Assembly: GCA_020073015.1 (NCBI GenBank)
Contig: JAIQFZ010000032.1
Span: 1-35,367 of the forward strand
Reading direction: 5' to 3'
Source: Terriglobia bacterium
GTDB taxonomy: Bacteria; Acidobacteriota; Terriglobia; Terriglobales; Acidobacteriaceae
DNA length: 35,367 nucleotides
A program made the position numbers and the translations under genes. This document shows positions 8,221 to 15,965 of this stretch, in pieces. The notes under the pieces were generated by a model. It did not search any database and was not told the origin of the DNA. It was given only the letters and a program-made list of their open reading frames with translations. The first letter of the stretch is position 1; every line of letters starts with the position of its first letter.

Positions 8221-8879
8221 GCTGAGCCCTCCCGTTCTCCACTGGTGCTGACTCCGACGGGCTGCGCAACGGGCAGGACGGCGAGCACCGTAGCTCCGCC
8301 CTGGACGCGGTCCCCGGGTTTGACCTGGATCGCGGCATCGCGATCGAACAGCACGTCCACGCGGGAACCGAATTTGATGAGCCCGATGCGCTCACCGCGC
8401 GCGACCGTGTCGCCGACCTTGCGGTCGAACACGATGCGGCGCGCGATCAGGCCGGCGATCTGCTTGAAGATCACGGTGCGCCCCTCGCCCTCGACGGTCA
8501 CGATGTTCTGCTCATTTTCTTCCGCCGAGTTCGCGCCCATGGCGTTCAGGAACTTTCCGCGCTGATAGCGCACATCGCGGATCACGCCGGCAATCGGCGA
8601 GCGGTTCACGTGCACATCGAAGACGCTCAGAAAAATGCTGATGCGGCTGCGTGGAGTTCCGCCGGTGGTCACCAGAGAAACATCGGTCACCTTGCCGTCG
8701 CCGGGAGAGACCACGGCCCCGGGGAGCGTTGGGATCTGGCGCTCGGGATCGCGGAAGAACCATAGGCAGAAGGCCGCCAGAAGCAATACTGGAATGGCAT
8801 AAGGCCAAGCCGCCAGCCAGGCGATCACGCCTGCTGCGAGAATACCACCCGCACCATAGAAGTAGCCGTCACGAACCAT
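8208..8879 (-). CDS. psd: phosphatidylserine decarboxylase, short (archaeal-type) form
   Basis: Psd decarboxylates phosphatidylserine to phosphatidylethanolamine using a pyruvoyl group made by self-cleavage. The roughly 223-residue product is the short form, with one or two N-terminal membrane segments (about residues 9-42), then FRDPER, SPGDGKV and FDVHVNR. The cleavage motif is FGSR, with the Ser converted to pyruvate at residue 172 (numbered from ATG 8879). An in-frame TTG at 8888 would add three residues; ATG 8879 is preferred. It is the first gene of the operon and lies downstream of the terminator at 8931-8955, so its promoter should lie within about 8880-8930. Confidence 0.93.
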   Translation of the reverse strand: MVRDGYFYGAGGILAAGVIAWLAAWPYAIPVLLLAAFCLWFFRDPERQIPTLPGAVVSPGDGKVTDVSLVTTGGTPRSRISIFLSVFDVHVNRSPIAGVIRDVRYQRGKFLNAMGANSAEENEQNIVTVEGEGRTVIFKQIAGLIARRIVFDRKVGDTVARGERIGLIKFGSRVDVLFDRDAAIQVKPGDRVQGGATVLAVLPVAQPVGVSTSGEREGSAWKS

Positions 8880-8930
8880 GGGAATCAAAACGATTATAGA
8901 GCGAGGCTAGTGGATTCTACATAACTGCAA

Positions 8931-8955
8931 TAAAAAAAGGCGCTTAGACGCGCCT
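8931..8955 (-). terminator. Rho-independent terminator after the DUF465 gene
   Basis: Read on the minus strand, a 5-bp stem GGCGC/GCGCC (8954-8950 with 8943-8939, 6-base loop, extendable by an A-T pair) is followed by seven consecutive T residues. It sits about 75 bases past the DUF465 stop and insulates that gene from the psd operon. Confidence 0.8.
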
Positions 8956-9029
8956 GGTATGATGGCATGGCTCTACTGCGGCCTTGCGTTTTGCGGCGAT
9001 TCCAAGCCCGATTGCTCAGGCCAGTCGTT

Positions 9030-9248
9030 CTAGGCAGACTGCCGCTGGAACTGCGATTCCAGACTCTGCATCTGGTCTTTGAGGCGCAGCTTGAGCTTCT
9101 TGAGCCGCACTTCCTCTAGTTTTTCGTCTTCGGTGAGGTATCGCTTCTGGGTGAGGGATTCCAGCCGTTGGGAATATTGCGAGTGCTCCTGAACCAGCCG
9201 CCGGAACTCTTCATGACTGGTCAGGAGATGGTCTCTCGGAGTCAGCAT
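9030..9248 (-). CDS. DUF465 (YdcH-like) small coiled-coil protein
   Basis: The 72-residue, highly charged helical protein matches the DUF465/YdcH family: an N-terminal SHEEFRRLVQEHSQY segment, then a KRYLTEDEKLEE hinge and a second helix of alternating Lys/Leu. The predicted form is a helical hairpin or coiled coil. The function of this family is not established. A strong Shine-Dalgarno, AGGAGG, lies 8 bases before the ATG (9257-9262). It is a single-gene unit with its own terminator. Confidence 0.88.
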   Translation of the reverse strand: MLTPRDHLLTSHEEFRRLVQEHSQYSQRLESLTQKRYLTEDEKLEEVRLKKLKLRLKDQMQSLESQFQRQSA

Positions 9249-9447
9249 CCTGCAGGCCTCCTAAGATCTATTAAGGTGCGGTTAAAAGTTAGCACAGGCA
9301 TAGGGGGCGATCAATGAATTTTCATAGGGAGTTTTCCACGGCTGGTAGCCCCGGGTCAGGGGCCCCAAAGCTGCACCAACTCTTGTGCAATGTTGTAGTT
9401 GGGGCGTCAGAGTTTTTGGACTTCGTAAATCGAGCAAGTCCTCAATG

Positions 9448-9897
9448 TTATTTTTCAGATTCGCAGGGGCGCCCGTACAGGATCGCGTCTTCGGGGGGGC
9501 TGGTGTAGTACTGGCGACGGCGTCCTACTTCGCGAAATCCGTGCTTTTCATAGAGTCTCTGCGCCGGTCGGTTCGATTCCCGCACCTCCAGCAGGATTCT
9601 GGATGCGGCGCCCTTCTCGGCTTGCTTGATGAGCGCGCGCATCAACCGATCGGCTATTCCCTGGCGAAGAGACTCCGGGGCGACCACCACGTTTTCGATC
9701 TCCCATTCGCCGGCCACGGCCTTCGCGCATACAAACCCGCAGACCTTACCGGCTCGTTCGGCCACCAGGACTACTCCGGTCTTTACGAGTTTTAGGTACT
9801 CTTCCTCCGGCCAGTGGGCGGCGTTCACTGATGGCTGTTCGATGGCAAGGATCACCGGCACGTCGTCGAGCGTGGCGGAGCGGATGGCGGGTGGCAT
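9448..9897 (-). CDS. rimI: ribosomal-protein-alanine N-acetyltransferase (RimI-like)
   Basis: The product is a GNAT acetyltransferase of 149 residues that likely acetylates the N-terminal alanine of ribosomal protein S18 or similar substrates. The acetyl-CoA pyrophosphate loop is LRQGIA, preceded by IENVVVAPE. The C-terminal segment LYEKHGFREVGRRRQYY matches the RimI signature (GFxxxGxRxxYY). The start at 9897 lies 8 bases past the tsaB stop; an upstream in-frame start would run back into tsaB and add a low-complexity tail. The tsaB-rimI pair is common in bacteria and supports the name. Confidence 0.88.
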   Translation of the reverse strand: MPPAIRSATLDDVPVILAIEQPSVNAAHWPEEEYLKLVKTGVVLVAERAGKVCGFVCAKAVAGEWEIENVVVAPESLRQGIADRLMRALIKQAEKGAASRILLEVRESNRPAQRLYEKHGFREVGRRRQYYTSPPEDAILYGRPCESEK

Positions 9898-9904
9898 GAG
9901 CGGC

Positions 9905-10579
9905 TCAGGGCTTCGGTTTGGAGAAGATCTCGGCGTCGGAGCGGCGAATGTAGTTGGCGTCGAGTGCTTCGGGTGAGACCGTCTCGCCGCGTTCGAGGCG
10001 CGACCAACCGAGGCGGGCAATCACTCGGCTGTCAGGATAGTTGATTGGCTCGACTTGGATTCCGGCGGCGCGGGCGATCTCGGCGAGCGCAGCGTCGGGC
10101 GTAATCACCGACTTCCCTTTGCTTTCCGTGACGAATTCTTGCCGGCTGAGCAGACGTTCGCTGCGCAGGTGCGACTGGAAATCAAGCTGGTAGTCGCCGA
10201 CATACACTTCGCTTCGGCCGGCATCGAGTGCGGCGAGCACGCGGCCCGTCGCCTTGCAGCTCCGCGCGACTGCTTCCAACAGCGAAACCGAGCAGATCGG
10301 CTTCCGTAGAACCTCCGCCAATGCTTTGATGGCCGCCAAGCCGACCCGCAGCCCAGTAAATGATCCCGGACCGGACACAACGGCAAATCCGGCCAGGTCT
10401 CTCTTGCTGTATCCGTGCTTTTCGAGCAGCGCGGAAATCTGCGGCACTAGCTGGGCTGAGAATGTGCCGCCGGCCAACGGAACAACCTCCACGATCTCGA
10501 CATCGCTCTGGCCGGGTGTTGCAAGCGCCAACGCGATGCCGCCGTTCTTGCCCGAGGTATCGATGGCTAGCAGAAGCAT
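9905..10579 (-). CDS. tsaB: tRNA t6A biosynthesis protein TsaB
   Basis: TsaB is the inactive-fold partner that dimerises with TsaD in tRNA threonylcarbamoyladenosine synthesis. The 224-residue product begins MLLLAIDTSGKNGG, the usual ASKHA-fold opening, and contains the hallmark VSGPGSFTGLRVGLA. The start at 10579 is chosen from this conserved N-terminus; an in-frame start at 10642 would add an arginine-rich extension. It is followed within 8 bases by rimI. tsaE is separate, at 134-562. Confidence 0.94.
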   Translation of the reverse strand: MLLLAIDTSGKNGGIALALATPGQSDVEIVEVVPLAGGTFSAQLVPQISALLEKHGYSKRDLAGFAVVSGPGSFTGLRVGLAAIKALAEVLRKPICSVSLLEAVARSCKATGRVLAALDAGRSEVYVGDYQLDFQSHLRSERLLSRQEFVTESKGKSVITPDAALAEIARAAGIQVEPINYPDSRVIARLGWSRLERGETVSPEALDANYIRRSDAEIFSKPKP

Positions 10580-10615
10580 AAGGTCCAAACGCGCCGAGTA
10601 CTTCCTCGTGGACAG

Positions 10616-10722
10616 TCTCACCTCAGCGGCTAAAGCCGGCACTGAAAAATAAGCCAGTCATCGCAGCGATAAATCGCTGCGCCACCCAAAATCAACTGCA
10701 ACATCGAGTTTTTCCGCAGCCA
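10616..10722. repeat. dispersed intergenic repeat, copy B
   Basis: This repeat fills most of the gap between the epimerase and tsaB genes. Its left part TCTCACCTCAGCGGCT (10616-10631) is identical to 22151-22166, and its body (10626-10722) aligns with copy A at 4519-4613, including a 21-base perfect match. The combination shows that the copies are modular. Confidence 0.8.
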
Positions 10723-10804
10723 CTCAAGCCGTGCCCTTCCCGAACCCGGTCTCTTGAAACCAGTTCAACCCGCAAGGACACAGAAGGCGACCAAGGCACG
10801 ATGG

Positions 10805-11203
10805 TCAGTGGCCGCTCTCGACTAACTCCAGCAGCACGCCGCTGGTGCTCTGCGGGTGCACGAACGCGTACCGGTGCCCGCCTGCGCCCGTCTTGATTTG
10901 TTCGGACACCAGGCGCACGCCATCGGCTTTTAGCTTGGTGACTGCGGCCGCCAGATCTGGAACGCGCAGGCAGACGTGGTGCAGCCCTTCGCCGCGTTTT
11001 GCGATGAACTTGGCAAGGGTCGAATCGTCCGACGTTGCCTCCAGCAGTTCCAGGCGGCTTTCGCCAGCCAGCACCATCACCACCCGCACTTTCTCCTGCT
11101 CGACGGTCTCTTCGGGCGAGACGGTCAGTCCCAGCTTTTCATAAATCGACTTCGCCGCCGCCAGCGACTTCACTGCGATACCCAGGTGATCAATGGTGAT
11201 CAT
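10805..11203 (-). CDS. mce: methylmalonyl-CoA epimerase
   Basis: The epimerase interconverts (2S)- and (2R)-methylmalonyl-CoA between propionyl-CoA carboxylase and methylmalonyl-CoA mutase. The 132-residue VOC-fold product has two beta-alpha-beta-beta-beta modules. Likely metal ligands are His6 in IDHLGIAV, Glu52 in RLELLE, His76 in GLHHVCLRV and Glu126 in LLELVE. The segment GHRYAFVHPQSTSGVLLEL is typical of the family. Its start overlaps the preceding small membrane protein gene by 14 bases, and meaB lies just upstream, which supports the mutase-pathway assignment. Confidence 0.93.
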   Translation of the reverse strand: MITIDHLGIAVKSLAAAKSIYEKLGLTVSPEETVEQEKVRVVMVLAGESRLELLEATSDDSTLAKFIAKRGEGLHHVCLRVPDLAAAVTKLKADGVRLVSEQIKTGAGGHRYAFVHPQSTSGVLLELVESGH

Positions 11204-11504
11204 GCGTGTCCCCTATCCGCGCCATCAGGGCTCGATGCGCCAGCCACATCAGAAGGATGAAAAAAATGCTGCCCAGTGCGAATGGATGCTCGATAACGCG
11301 TAGAAAGTGGCTGACTTCCCAGTCAACCCAAATTCTCAGTCCCAGAGGGATGAGCATCGCGACCACCGCGACGATGGCGGCCGTCTTCACCTCCGGCCAT
11401 CGACCCTTCCGGTAAGCGGTGCGTAGATAAAGGAAAACGGCAACCGGAAACGCCGCCATCGCAAGCAATAGGAGCCCTGCCAGGATTTTGTCCGGCGTTT
11501 CCAT
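11190..11504 (-). CDS. small membrane protein, three predicted helices
   Basis: The 104-residue protein is not recognised. Hydrophobic segments at about residues 7-27, 40-60 and 74-92 suggest three membrane passes, with a His-rich tail ending THDHH. It starts 2 bases after the meaB stop and overlaps mce by 14 bases, so it is translated within the methylmalonyl-CoA operon. Nothing in the sequence ties it chemically to that pathway. Confidence 0.8.
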   Translation of the reverse strand: METPDKILAGLLLLAMAAFPVAVFLYLRTAYRKGRWPEVKTAAIVAVVAMLIPLGLRIWVDWEVSHFLRVIEHPFALGSIFFILLMWLAHRALMARIGDTHDHH

Positions 11505-11506
11505 AA

Positions 11507-12550
11507 CTAGCGATGCCCTATCTTTTCGACAATCTCCTCGACCAGCGTGTAGGGATCGCGTTTATGGTCGGCGATCTCCGCCGCGTAGCGCTCCAGGGTG
11601 CCGCCGTCGATTTGGGCGCGCGCCTCCTCCAGCATGGCGTCGCGCAACATCTCAATCAGCCGTTCCTGCCAGTTCTCAACGTTCTTCTTCAAGGCCAGGT
11701 TTTCTTTTTGCAGGTACGCTTCGTAATCAGCAATCGCCGCGGCCAGTTCTGCAGTGCCCTTGCCTTCGCTCGCCACGGTCTTCACGACCGGCGGCGTCCA
11801 GCCGTCTTTCCGCATGTCGAGCGACTGCATGGCTCGAATCTCACGTTCCACGCGCTCGGCACCTTCGCGGTCGCTTTTGTTGATGACGAAAATGTCCGCG
11901 ATCTCCATGATCCCGGCTTTGATGGTCTGCACATCATCGCCCATGCCGGGTACGAGAATCACTACCGTGACGTCGGCCAGGCGCACAATGTCCACTTCGT
12001 CCTGCCCGACGCCGACGGTTTCAATCAGGACCCGGTTGCGCCCCGAGGCATCGAGGACGGTGGCCACGTCAGCCGTGGTGCGGGCCAGTCCGCCGAGCGA
12101 TCCGCGCGTGGCCATGCTGCGGATATAAATCCCCGGATCGCTGAAGTGGTCCTGCATGCGGATGCGGTCACCCAGAATCGCCCCCCCGGTATAAGGGCTG
12201 GTCGGATCGACGGCGATGATGCCGACGGTTTGATTCTGCTTGCGATAGTGCTTGGCAAGCTGATCGACGAGTGTGCTCTTGCCTGAGCCCGGTGCGCCGG
12301 TCAATCCGACGATGCGCGCTTTACCAGTGTGCGGGAAGAGCGCCTTCAGCAGGTCTGACCAGCCGAGCGAGCGGTTCTCAACGGTCGAGATGGCTCGGGC
12401 GAGCGCGCGGGCATTGCCGGCACGGAGTTGCGAGATCGAGTCTTGAACGCTGCTGATCAAACTGACAGTGTAATGCAGAGGTTGGTAGTCGACGAAGGGG
12501 AAGTGCGAGACCTCGCGCAGGCTTCCCTCAACAGCTCTTGCGCCCGCCAA
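11507..12550 (-). CDS. meaB: MeaB/ArgK G-protein chaperone of methylmalonyl-CoA mutase
   Basis: MeaB is a GTPase that guards B12 loading and protects the radical mutase. Walker A GAPGSGKS is at residues 85-92, the switch region DPTSPYTGGAILGDRIRM spans 115-132, the ETVGVGQ switch is at 177-183 and the base motif NKSD is at 224-227, numbered from TTG 12550. No ATG or GTG exists in frame near the 5' end. The start is TTG at 12550 (overlapping the transglutaminase-like gene by 23 bases) or TTG at 12460; the latter lies close to where MeaB proteins normally begin, before DSISQLRAGNARALARAIS. Neither has a good Shine-Dalgarno. The product is clear; the start is not. Confidence 0.93.
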   Translation of the reverse strand: MAGARAVEGSLREVSHFPFVDYQPLHYTVSLISSVQDSISQLRAGNARALARAISTVENRSLGWSDLLKALFPHTGKARIVGLTGAPGSGKSTLVDQLAKHYRKQNQTVGIIAVDPTSPYTGGAILGDRIRMQDHFSDPGIYIRSMATRGSLGGLARTTADVATVLDASGRNRVLIETVGVGQDEVDIVRLADVTVVILVPGMGDDVQTIKAGIMEIADIFVINKSDREGAERVEREIRAMQSLDMRKDGWTPPVVKTVASEGKGTAELAAAIADYEAYLQKENLALKKNVENWQERLIEMLRDAMLEEARAQIDGGTLERYAAEIADHKRDPYTLVEEIVEKIGHR

Positions 12551-13214
12551 GAATCATTTCGAAAGCGCGCCCGCGCCAAGTGCGCTGAAACGATCCGAAA
12601 CGCAGAAACACTTCGTCCCGGGTCTCGAAGATCCCTTCATCCGCCAGGACAAAGCTGGAAAGGTCGCAAGCGGAACGCTCACCTCCTGCCGCCTGCGTCT
12701 TGCCGAAGAAATCGACGGCCGTGTTGGCGACCGCATCGAAAAGGGATTCACCACGGTTCGTGAACAGCTCACGAGCCTGCCCTGATTGGATGACCGGGGA
12801 AGCGTAGATCTCGTCGAAATCTACCCAGCGTTCATCCAGAAAGAACTGTGGCCACACGAGCAAAATGTCTCGTGGGATGAACCTGCGGGCGTAGGGAAAC
12901 CGGGGGTACCAGAAACTTCCCGCGATGCGCAGGGCCCGCGCTTTTGTGGGAATGCCGGCGGCACGCGCCAAGGCCTCCAGGCAGGCCATGCGCTGGCTGC
13001 AAGAGCCTCGTTGTTTTTGCAGGGTTACCGAGGCAGGTTGCCATTCGTCCACCGAGTACACGGGGCGAACGGCATGCACGAGGTAGGTGTGAGCGATCGT
13101 GAGGAACGCCCGATCGTCGGCGTGGCGGCCGCGCAGATCCTGGGCCAGCTGGCGAACCCTCGGATGCTGGCAGTCTAGAATCGCCGTCGGCTTTAGGTTC
13201 GCAACCTTGGACAT
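12528..13214 (-). CDS. transglutaminase-like domain protein, catalytic His not evident
   Basis: The 228-residue cytoplasmic protein carries a transglutaminase-like core. Nucleophile Cys72 lies in RGSCSQRMACLEALARAAGI, followed by the usual PTKARAL strand, and the acidic residue of the triad can be placed at Asp134 in RWVDFD. The intervening HAWPE-type motif reads LVWPQ, so the expected His is Leu119. The fold seems right but hydrolase or transferase activity is uncertain. Its last 23 bases overlap the possible upstream meaB start. No partner in the window explains its role. Confidence 0.75.
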   Translation of the reverse strand: MSKVANLKPTAILDCQHPRVRQLAQDLRGRHADDRAFLTIAHTYLVHAVRPVYSVDEWQPASVTLQKQRGSCSQRMACLEALARAAGIPTKARALRIAGSFWYPRFPYARRFIPRDILLVWPQFFLDERWVDFDEIYASPVIQSGQARELFTNRGESLFDAVANTAVDFFGKTQAAGGERSACDLSSFVLADEGIFETRDEVFLRFGSFQRTWRGRAFEMILGGRKSC

Positions 13215-13313
13215 AGGCTTTACAAAGTGCCGGTTAGCTTGGCCGTGTGCGAAAAAAGCTTGTGTCTGCTTTTCGCTCCCAAGCCCAATCGCCGGCGCAG
13301 AATCTCGATCTCC

Positions 13314-14294
13314 TCACGCGTGGGCTAGCCGGCTTAAAGTCGAGCGGGACGCCGTGTTTAGGCGAACCACCCGGTAGACATCGAATGCAAGGATCATGAC
13401 AGAAATGGCGATGGCATACCAAAACGCGTTCGCCATCCATGTGTTGATCAGGTTGGTGAGGACCGTCGCTTTTGCGGGCTCAAGGTCGGGAACGGTGATT
13501 CGCACCAGGACTTGCGTTCTGAGCAACCAGCAAAACACTCCTGCTCCGAGCCCGTCGGCCACCAGGCGGAGGCTGGCGCGCAGCCGCGTCCAGTGGGGCC
13601 GGAAAAGATTTGTACCGGAAAGGGCGAGATTGAACGTCGCCAGAAGCAGGAAGCTCCAGAAAAAGATTTGCCATACAGGTGCCAGCGTGATCTGCGCTCC
13701 GTACAGATCAATCACAGGCCGGGGCCAGAACATGCTGACGAACCATACATTGAAGACCGCAATCGCCCCGATTTCAAACAGCGAGTTGCAACGCGGTATG
13801 CGGTTCGGATTGCGCAGCGGTGGCAGTTTGCGGGGGCTCCAGTGGCCCAGATCGTCAAGCTTGACGCCGCTTCTTTCGACGATCGCAAAAGCCAGAGTCG
13901 TGAAGAATGCGAAATAGAGAATGGTCACCCACATGTTTTCCATGTGCAGATAGCCGCGATGCGCGGGATCGACCAGCAGGAAGCCGAGCCAGATCAGGAA
14001 CCGGGGAACCACACAGCCGATGAGCAGGACCGTCAGGACGAACCGGTAGAGGGGAAACAGTGTGGGCCCGATCAGGTACTGCTGGGGCCGATAGCGTGAC
14101 GCCACCGTCAACGGCGAACCGCAGCGCTTGAGGATCGCTTCCACTTCCGCGTCCTCCAGCTTGCGGCCGAGTTCGGTTTCCTTTTCCTCGATTTGCGAGC
14201 GGAGGTCCTCGGACAATTCCGCGATGATGTCCTGCCTCTGCCGCTTGGGCAGCCAGAATTCAATGGCCTGCAGATAACGATCGAGTAGGTCCAT
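13314..14294 (-). CDS. HAAS-domain multi-pass membrane protein, PadR-controlled
   Basis: Residues 1-65 form a helical HAAS-type signalling domain (MDLLDRYLQAIEFWLP, then EDLRSQIEEKE and VEAILKRCGSP). It is followed by about six hydrophobic segments over a total of 326 residues. Such domains normally sit next to PadR regulators, as here: the padR stop lies 10 bases upstream, and the AAGGAG Shine-Dalgarno of this gene (14301-14306) overlaps that stop. The pair probably senses or modulates a membrane process; the signal is unknown. No ABC transporter genes accompany it. Confidence 0.85.
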   Translation of the reverse strand: MDLLDRYLQAIEFWLPKRQRQDIIAELSEDLRSQIEEKETELGRKLEDAEVEAILKRCGSPLTVASRYRPQQYLIGPTLFPLYRFVLTVLLIGCVVPRFLIWLGFLLVDPAHRGYLHMENMWVTILYFAFFTTLAFAIVERSGVKLDDLGHWSPRKLPPLRNPNRIPRCNSLFEIGAIAVFNVWFVSMFWPRPVIDLYGAQITLAPVWQIFFWSFLLLATFNLALSGTNLFRPHWTRLRASLRLVADGLGAGVFCWLLRTQVLVRITVPDLEPAKATVLTNLINTWMANAFWYAIAISVMILAFDVYRVVRLNTASRSTLSRLAHA

Positions 14295-14304
14295 GGCCAG
14301 CTCC

Positions 14305-14643
14305 TTAAAGAATTCCGTTCAGCGATGCATTGATGCTTTGCCACTCCACAACCAGCTGTTTGAGAATGACCTTGCCCTCGGGAGAAAGACGGTAGAAGCG
14401 CTTGTTCCGCTTCTCTTCCTCGCGCCATACGCTGGTCAGCAGGCCCTGACTTTCCAGACGGCGCAGCAGCGGATACAACGTTCCTTCGTCAATTTCGATG
14501 CCCTGTTCGGCCAGGGCTTTGCGCAGCGTGTAACCGTAACGCTCGGTCCGGAGCTGCGACAGGACAGCCAGACTCAAGCAGCCTCGGCGGAGCTCCAGGC
14601 GAAGGTTTTCGAAGAGGTCGTGATTGCCATTACTCTGCGACAT
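14305..14643 (-). CDS. PadR-family transcriptional regulator
   Basis: The 112-residue winged-helix protein shows the PadR core: LRRGCLSLAVLSQL, RYGYTLRKAL, the recognition region EGTLYPLLRRLESQGLL and the wing RNKRFYRLSPEGK. ATG 14643 is the preferred start; a GTG at 14661 is possible. The start codon lies inside a perfect palindrome (14639-14669) that also covers the -10 element, which points to autorepression. It is co-transcribed with the HAAS membrane protein gene. Confidence 0.93.
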   Translation of the reverse strand: MSQSNGNHDLFENLRLELRRGCLSLAVLSQLRTERYGYTLRKALAEQGIEIDEGTLYPLLRRLESQGLLTSVWREEEKRNKRFYRLSPEGKVILKQLVVEWQSINASLNGIL

Positions 14644-14669
14644 ACAGTGTACGACACACACTGTATGTC
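14639..14669 (-). promoter_or_regulatory. padR operator palindrome
   Basis: Two perfect 12-base inverted arms, GACATACAGTGT (14639-14650) and ACACTGTATGTC (14658-14669), flank a 7-base spacer. The ends carry ACAT/ATGT half-sites of the kind described for PadR-family operators. The palindrome spans the predicted -10 box and the padR start codon, an ideal position for autorepression. Confidence 0.8.
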
Positions 14670-14688
14670 ATATAGTACAAGATGTCAA
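14660..14688 (-). promoter_or_regulatory. padR promoter (-35 TTGACA, -10 TACAGT)
   Basis: On the minus strand a perfect TTGACA (14688-14683) is followed after 17 bases by TACAGT (14665-14660), matching TATAAT at 4 of 6 positions. The start codon at 14643 is only about 17 bases beyond the -10 box and has no Shine-Dalgarno, so the mRNA leader is very short. Confidence 0.65.
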
Positions 14689-14804
14689 GAAAATTCTAGG
14701 AGCTCTTATTCGGTCCGAAGAGGTACGGATTCTGGGATGACCTCGGCGAAGCTTTGCTCGCCCGGACGGCCGAGGGCGGCCGTCCCTACGTGGGTGTTGC
14801 TGAT

Positions 14805-15965
14805 TCAGTCCTTCAGCAACTGCCGCGCAATCACCAGGCGCTGGATTTCGCTGGTGCCTTCGCCGATGGTGCACAGCTTTACGTCGCGATAGAACTTTTC
14901 GGCGGGATAGTCTTTGATGAAGCCGTAGCCGCCGTGGATCTGCACGCCTTCATTGGCGCACTTCACGGCCACTTCGCTGGCGTAGAGCTTGGCCATGGAA
15001 GATTCGAGAGTGGTCTTCATGCCGGCATCTTTCATAGAGGCGGCGCGCAGAGTCAGAAGTTTTGCGGCTTCGATTTCGGTGGCCATGTCGGCCAGCTTCC
15101 ACTGGATAGCCTGAAATTCTGAGATCGCTTTGCCGAACTGCTGGCGCTGCTTCGAATACTTGAGGGCTGCTTCGTACGCGCCCTCAGCCATGCCGAGCGA
15201 GAGCGCGGCGATCGAGATGCGGCCCCCGTCCAGCACGCGCATGGCGTCGATGAAGCCGGCGCCTTCCTTGCCCAACAGGTTTTCTTCCGGCAAGAAGCAA
15301 TCCTCGAAGACCAGCTCGGAGGTATCGCTGGCGCGCAATCCGAGCTTGTTTTCCTTCTTGCCCGGGCGAAATCCCCTGGTGCCCTTCTCCACGACGAAGG
15401 CGGAGAGTCCATGGGTGTGGGCGGCGCGATCGGTAACCGCCAGGACTACGGCAACGTCGGCGTAGTGGCCGTTGGTGATGAAGGTCTTGGTGCCGTTGAG
15501 CACCCATCCGCCTTTGGCACGCGCGGCCATCATGCGCGCGCTACCGGCGTCCGATCCGGCTGACGGCTCGGTCAATCCCCACGCGCCGAGGAATTCGCCG
15601 GTGGCCAGCTTCGAGACATACTTCTTCTTTTGCGTTTCATTGCCCGCGAGAAAAATGTGGTTCGAACTAAGCGACGTGTGCGCAGCCACGATGATGCCAA
15701 CTGAGCCATCCACGCGAGAAAGTTCTTCGATGGCGGTGACGTACTCGACGTATCCCATGCCGGCGCCGCCGTACTCGGGCGGAAAGATGGTGCCCAGCAG
15801 GCCCAGCTTGCCCAATTCCTTGATGGTGGGTAGCGGGAACTCGCTGACTTCGTCCCACTTCATGACGTTGGGGGCAATCTCGCGCTCGGCAAACTCGCGT
15901 ACGCTCTTCTTTAATTGCAGTTGCTCGTCGTTCAGTTGAAAGTCCAAAGAATCCTCCGAAGACAC
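14805..15965 (-). CDS. acyl-CoA dehydrogenase
   Basis: This FAD-dependent enzyme introduces the alpha-beta double bond in acyl-CoA thioesters and passes electrons to ETF. The 386-residue product has the standard three-domain layout. Family signatures are [13 protein letters not shown] near the flavin, [27 protein letters not shown] and [14 protein letters not shown]; the catalytic base is Glu369 in IGEGTSE. This Glu position is that of short-chain and branched-chain types, so an isovaleryl-, isobutyryl- or butyryl-CoA substrate is possible but cannot be fixed. A TetR-type operator lies about 150 bases upstream. It could supply the missing first step of the leucine genes at 22-28 kb. Confidence 0.94.
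   Translation of the reverse strand: MSSEDSLDFQLNDEQLQLKKSVREFAEREIAPNVMKWDEVSEFPLPTIKELGKLGLLGTIFPPEYGGAGMGYVEYVTAIEELSRVDGSVGIIVAAHTSLSSNHIFLAGNETQKKKYVSKLATGEFLGAWGLTEPSAGSDAGSARMMAARAKGGWVLNGTKTFITNGHYADVAVVLAVTDRAAHTHGLSAFVVEKGTRGFRPGKKENKLGLRASDTSELVFEDCFLPEENLLGKEGAGFIDAMRVLDGGRISIAALSLGMAEGAYEAALKYSKQRQQFGKAISEFQAIQWKLADMATEIEAAKLLTLRAASMKDAGMKTTLESSMAKLYASEVAVKCANEGVQIHGGYGFIKDYPAEKFYRDVKLCTIGEGTSEIQRLVIARQLLKD

Noticed and set aside
14764-14785. GGACGGCC/GGCCGTCC hairpin near the end of the acyl-CoA dehydrogenase gene
   Set aside because: No T run on either strand, so not called a terminator; probably another short palindromic repeat.
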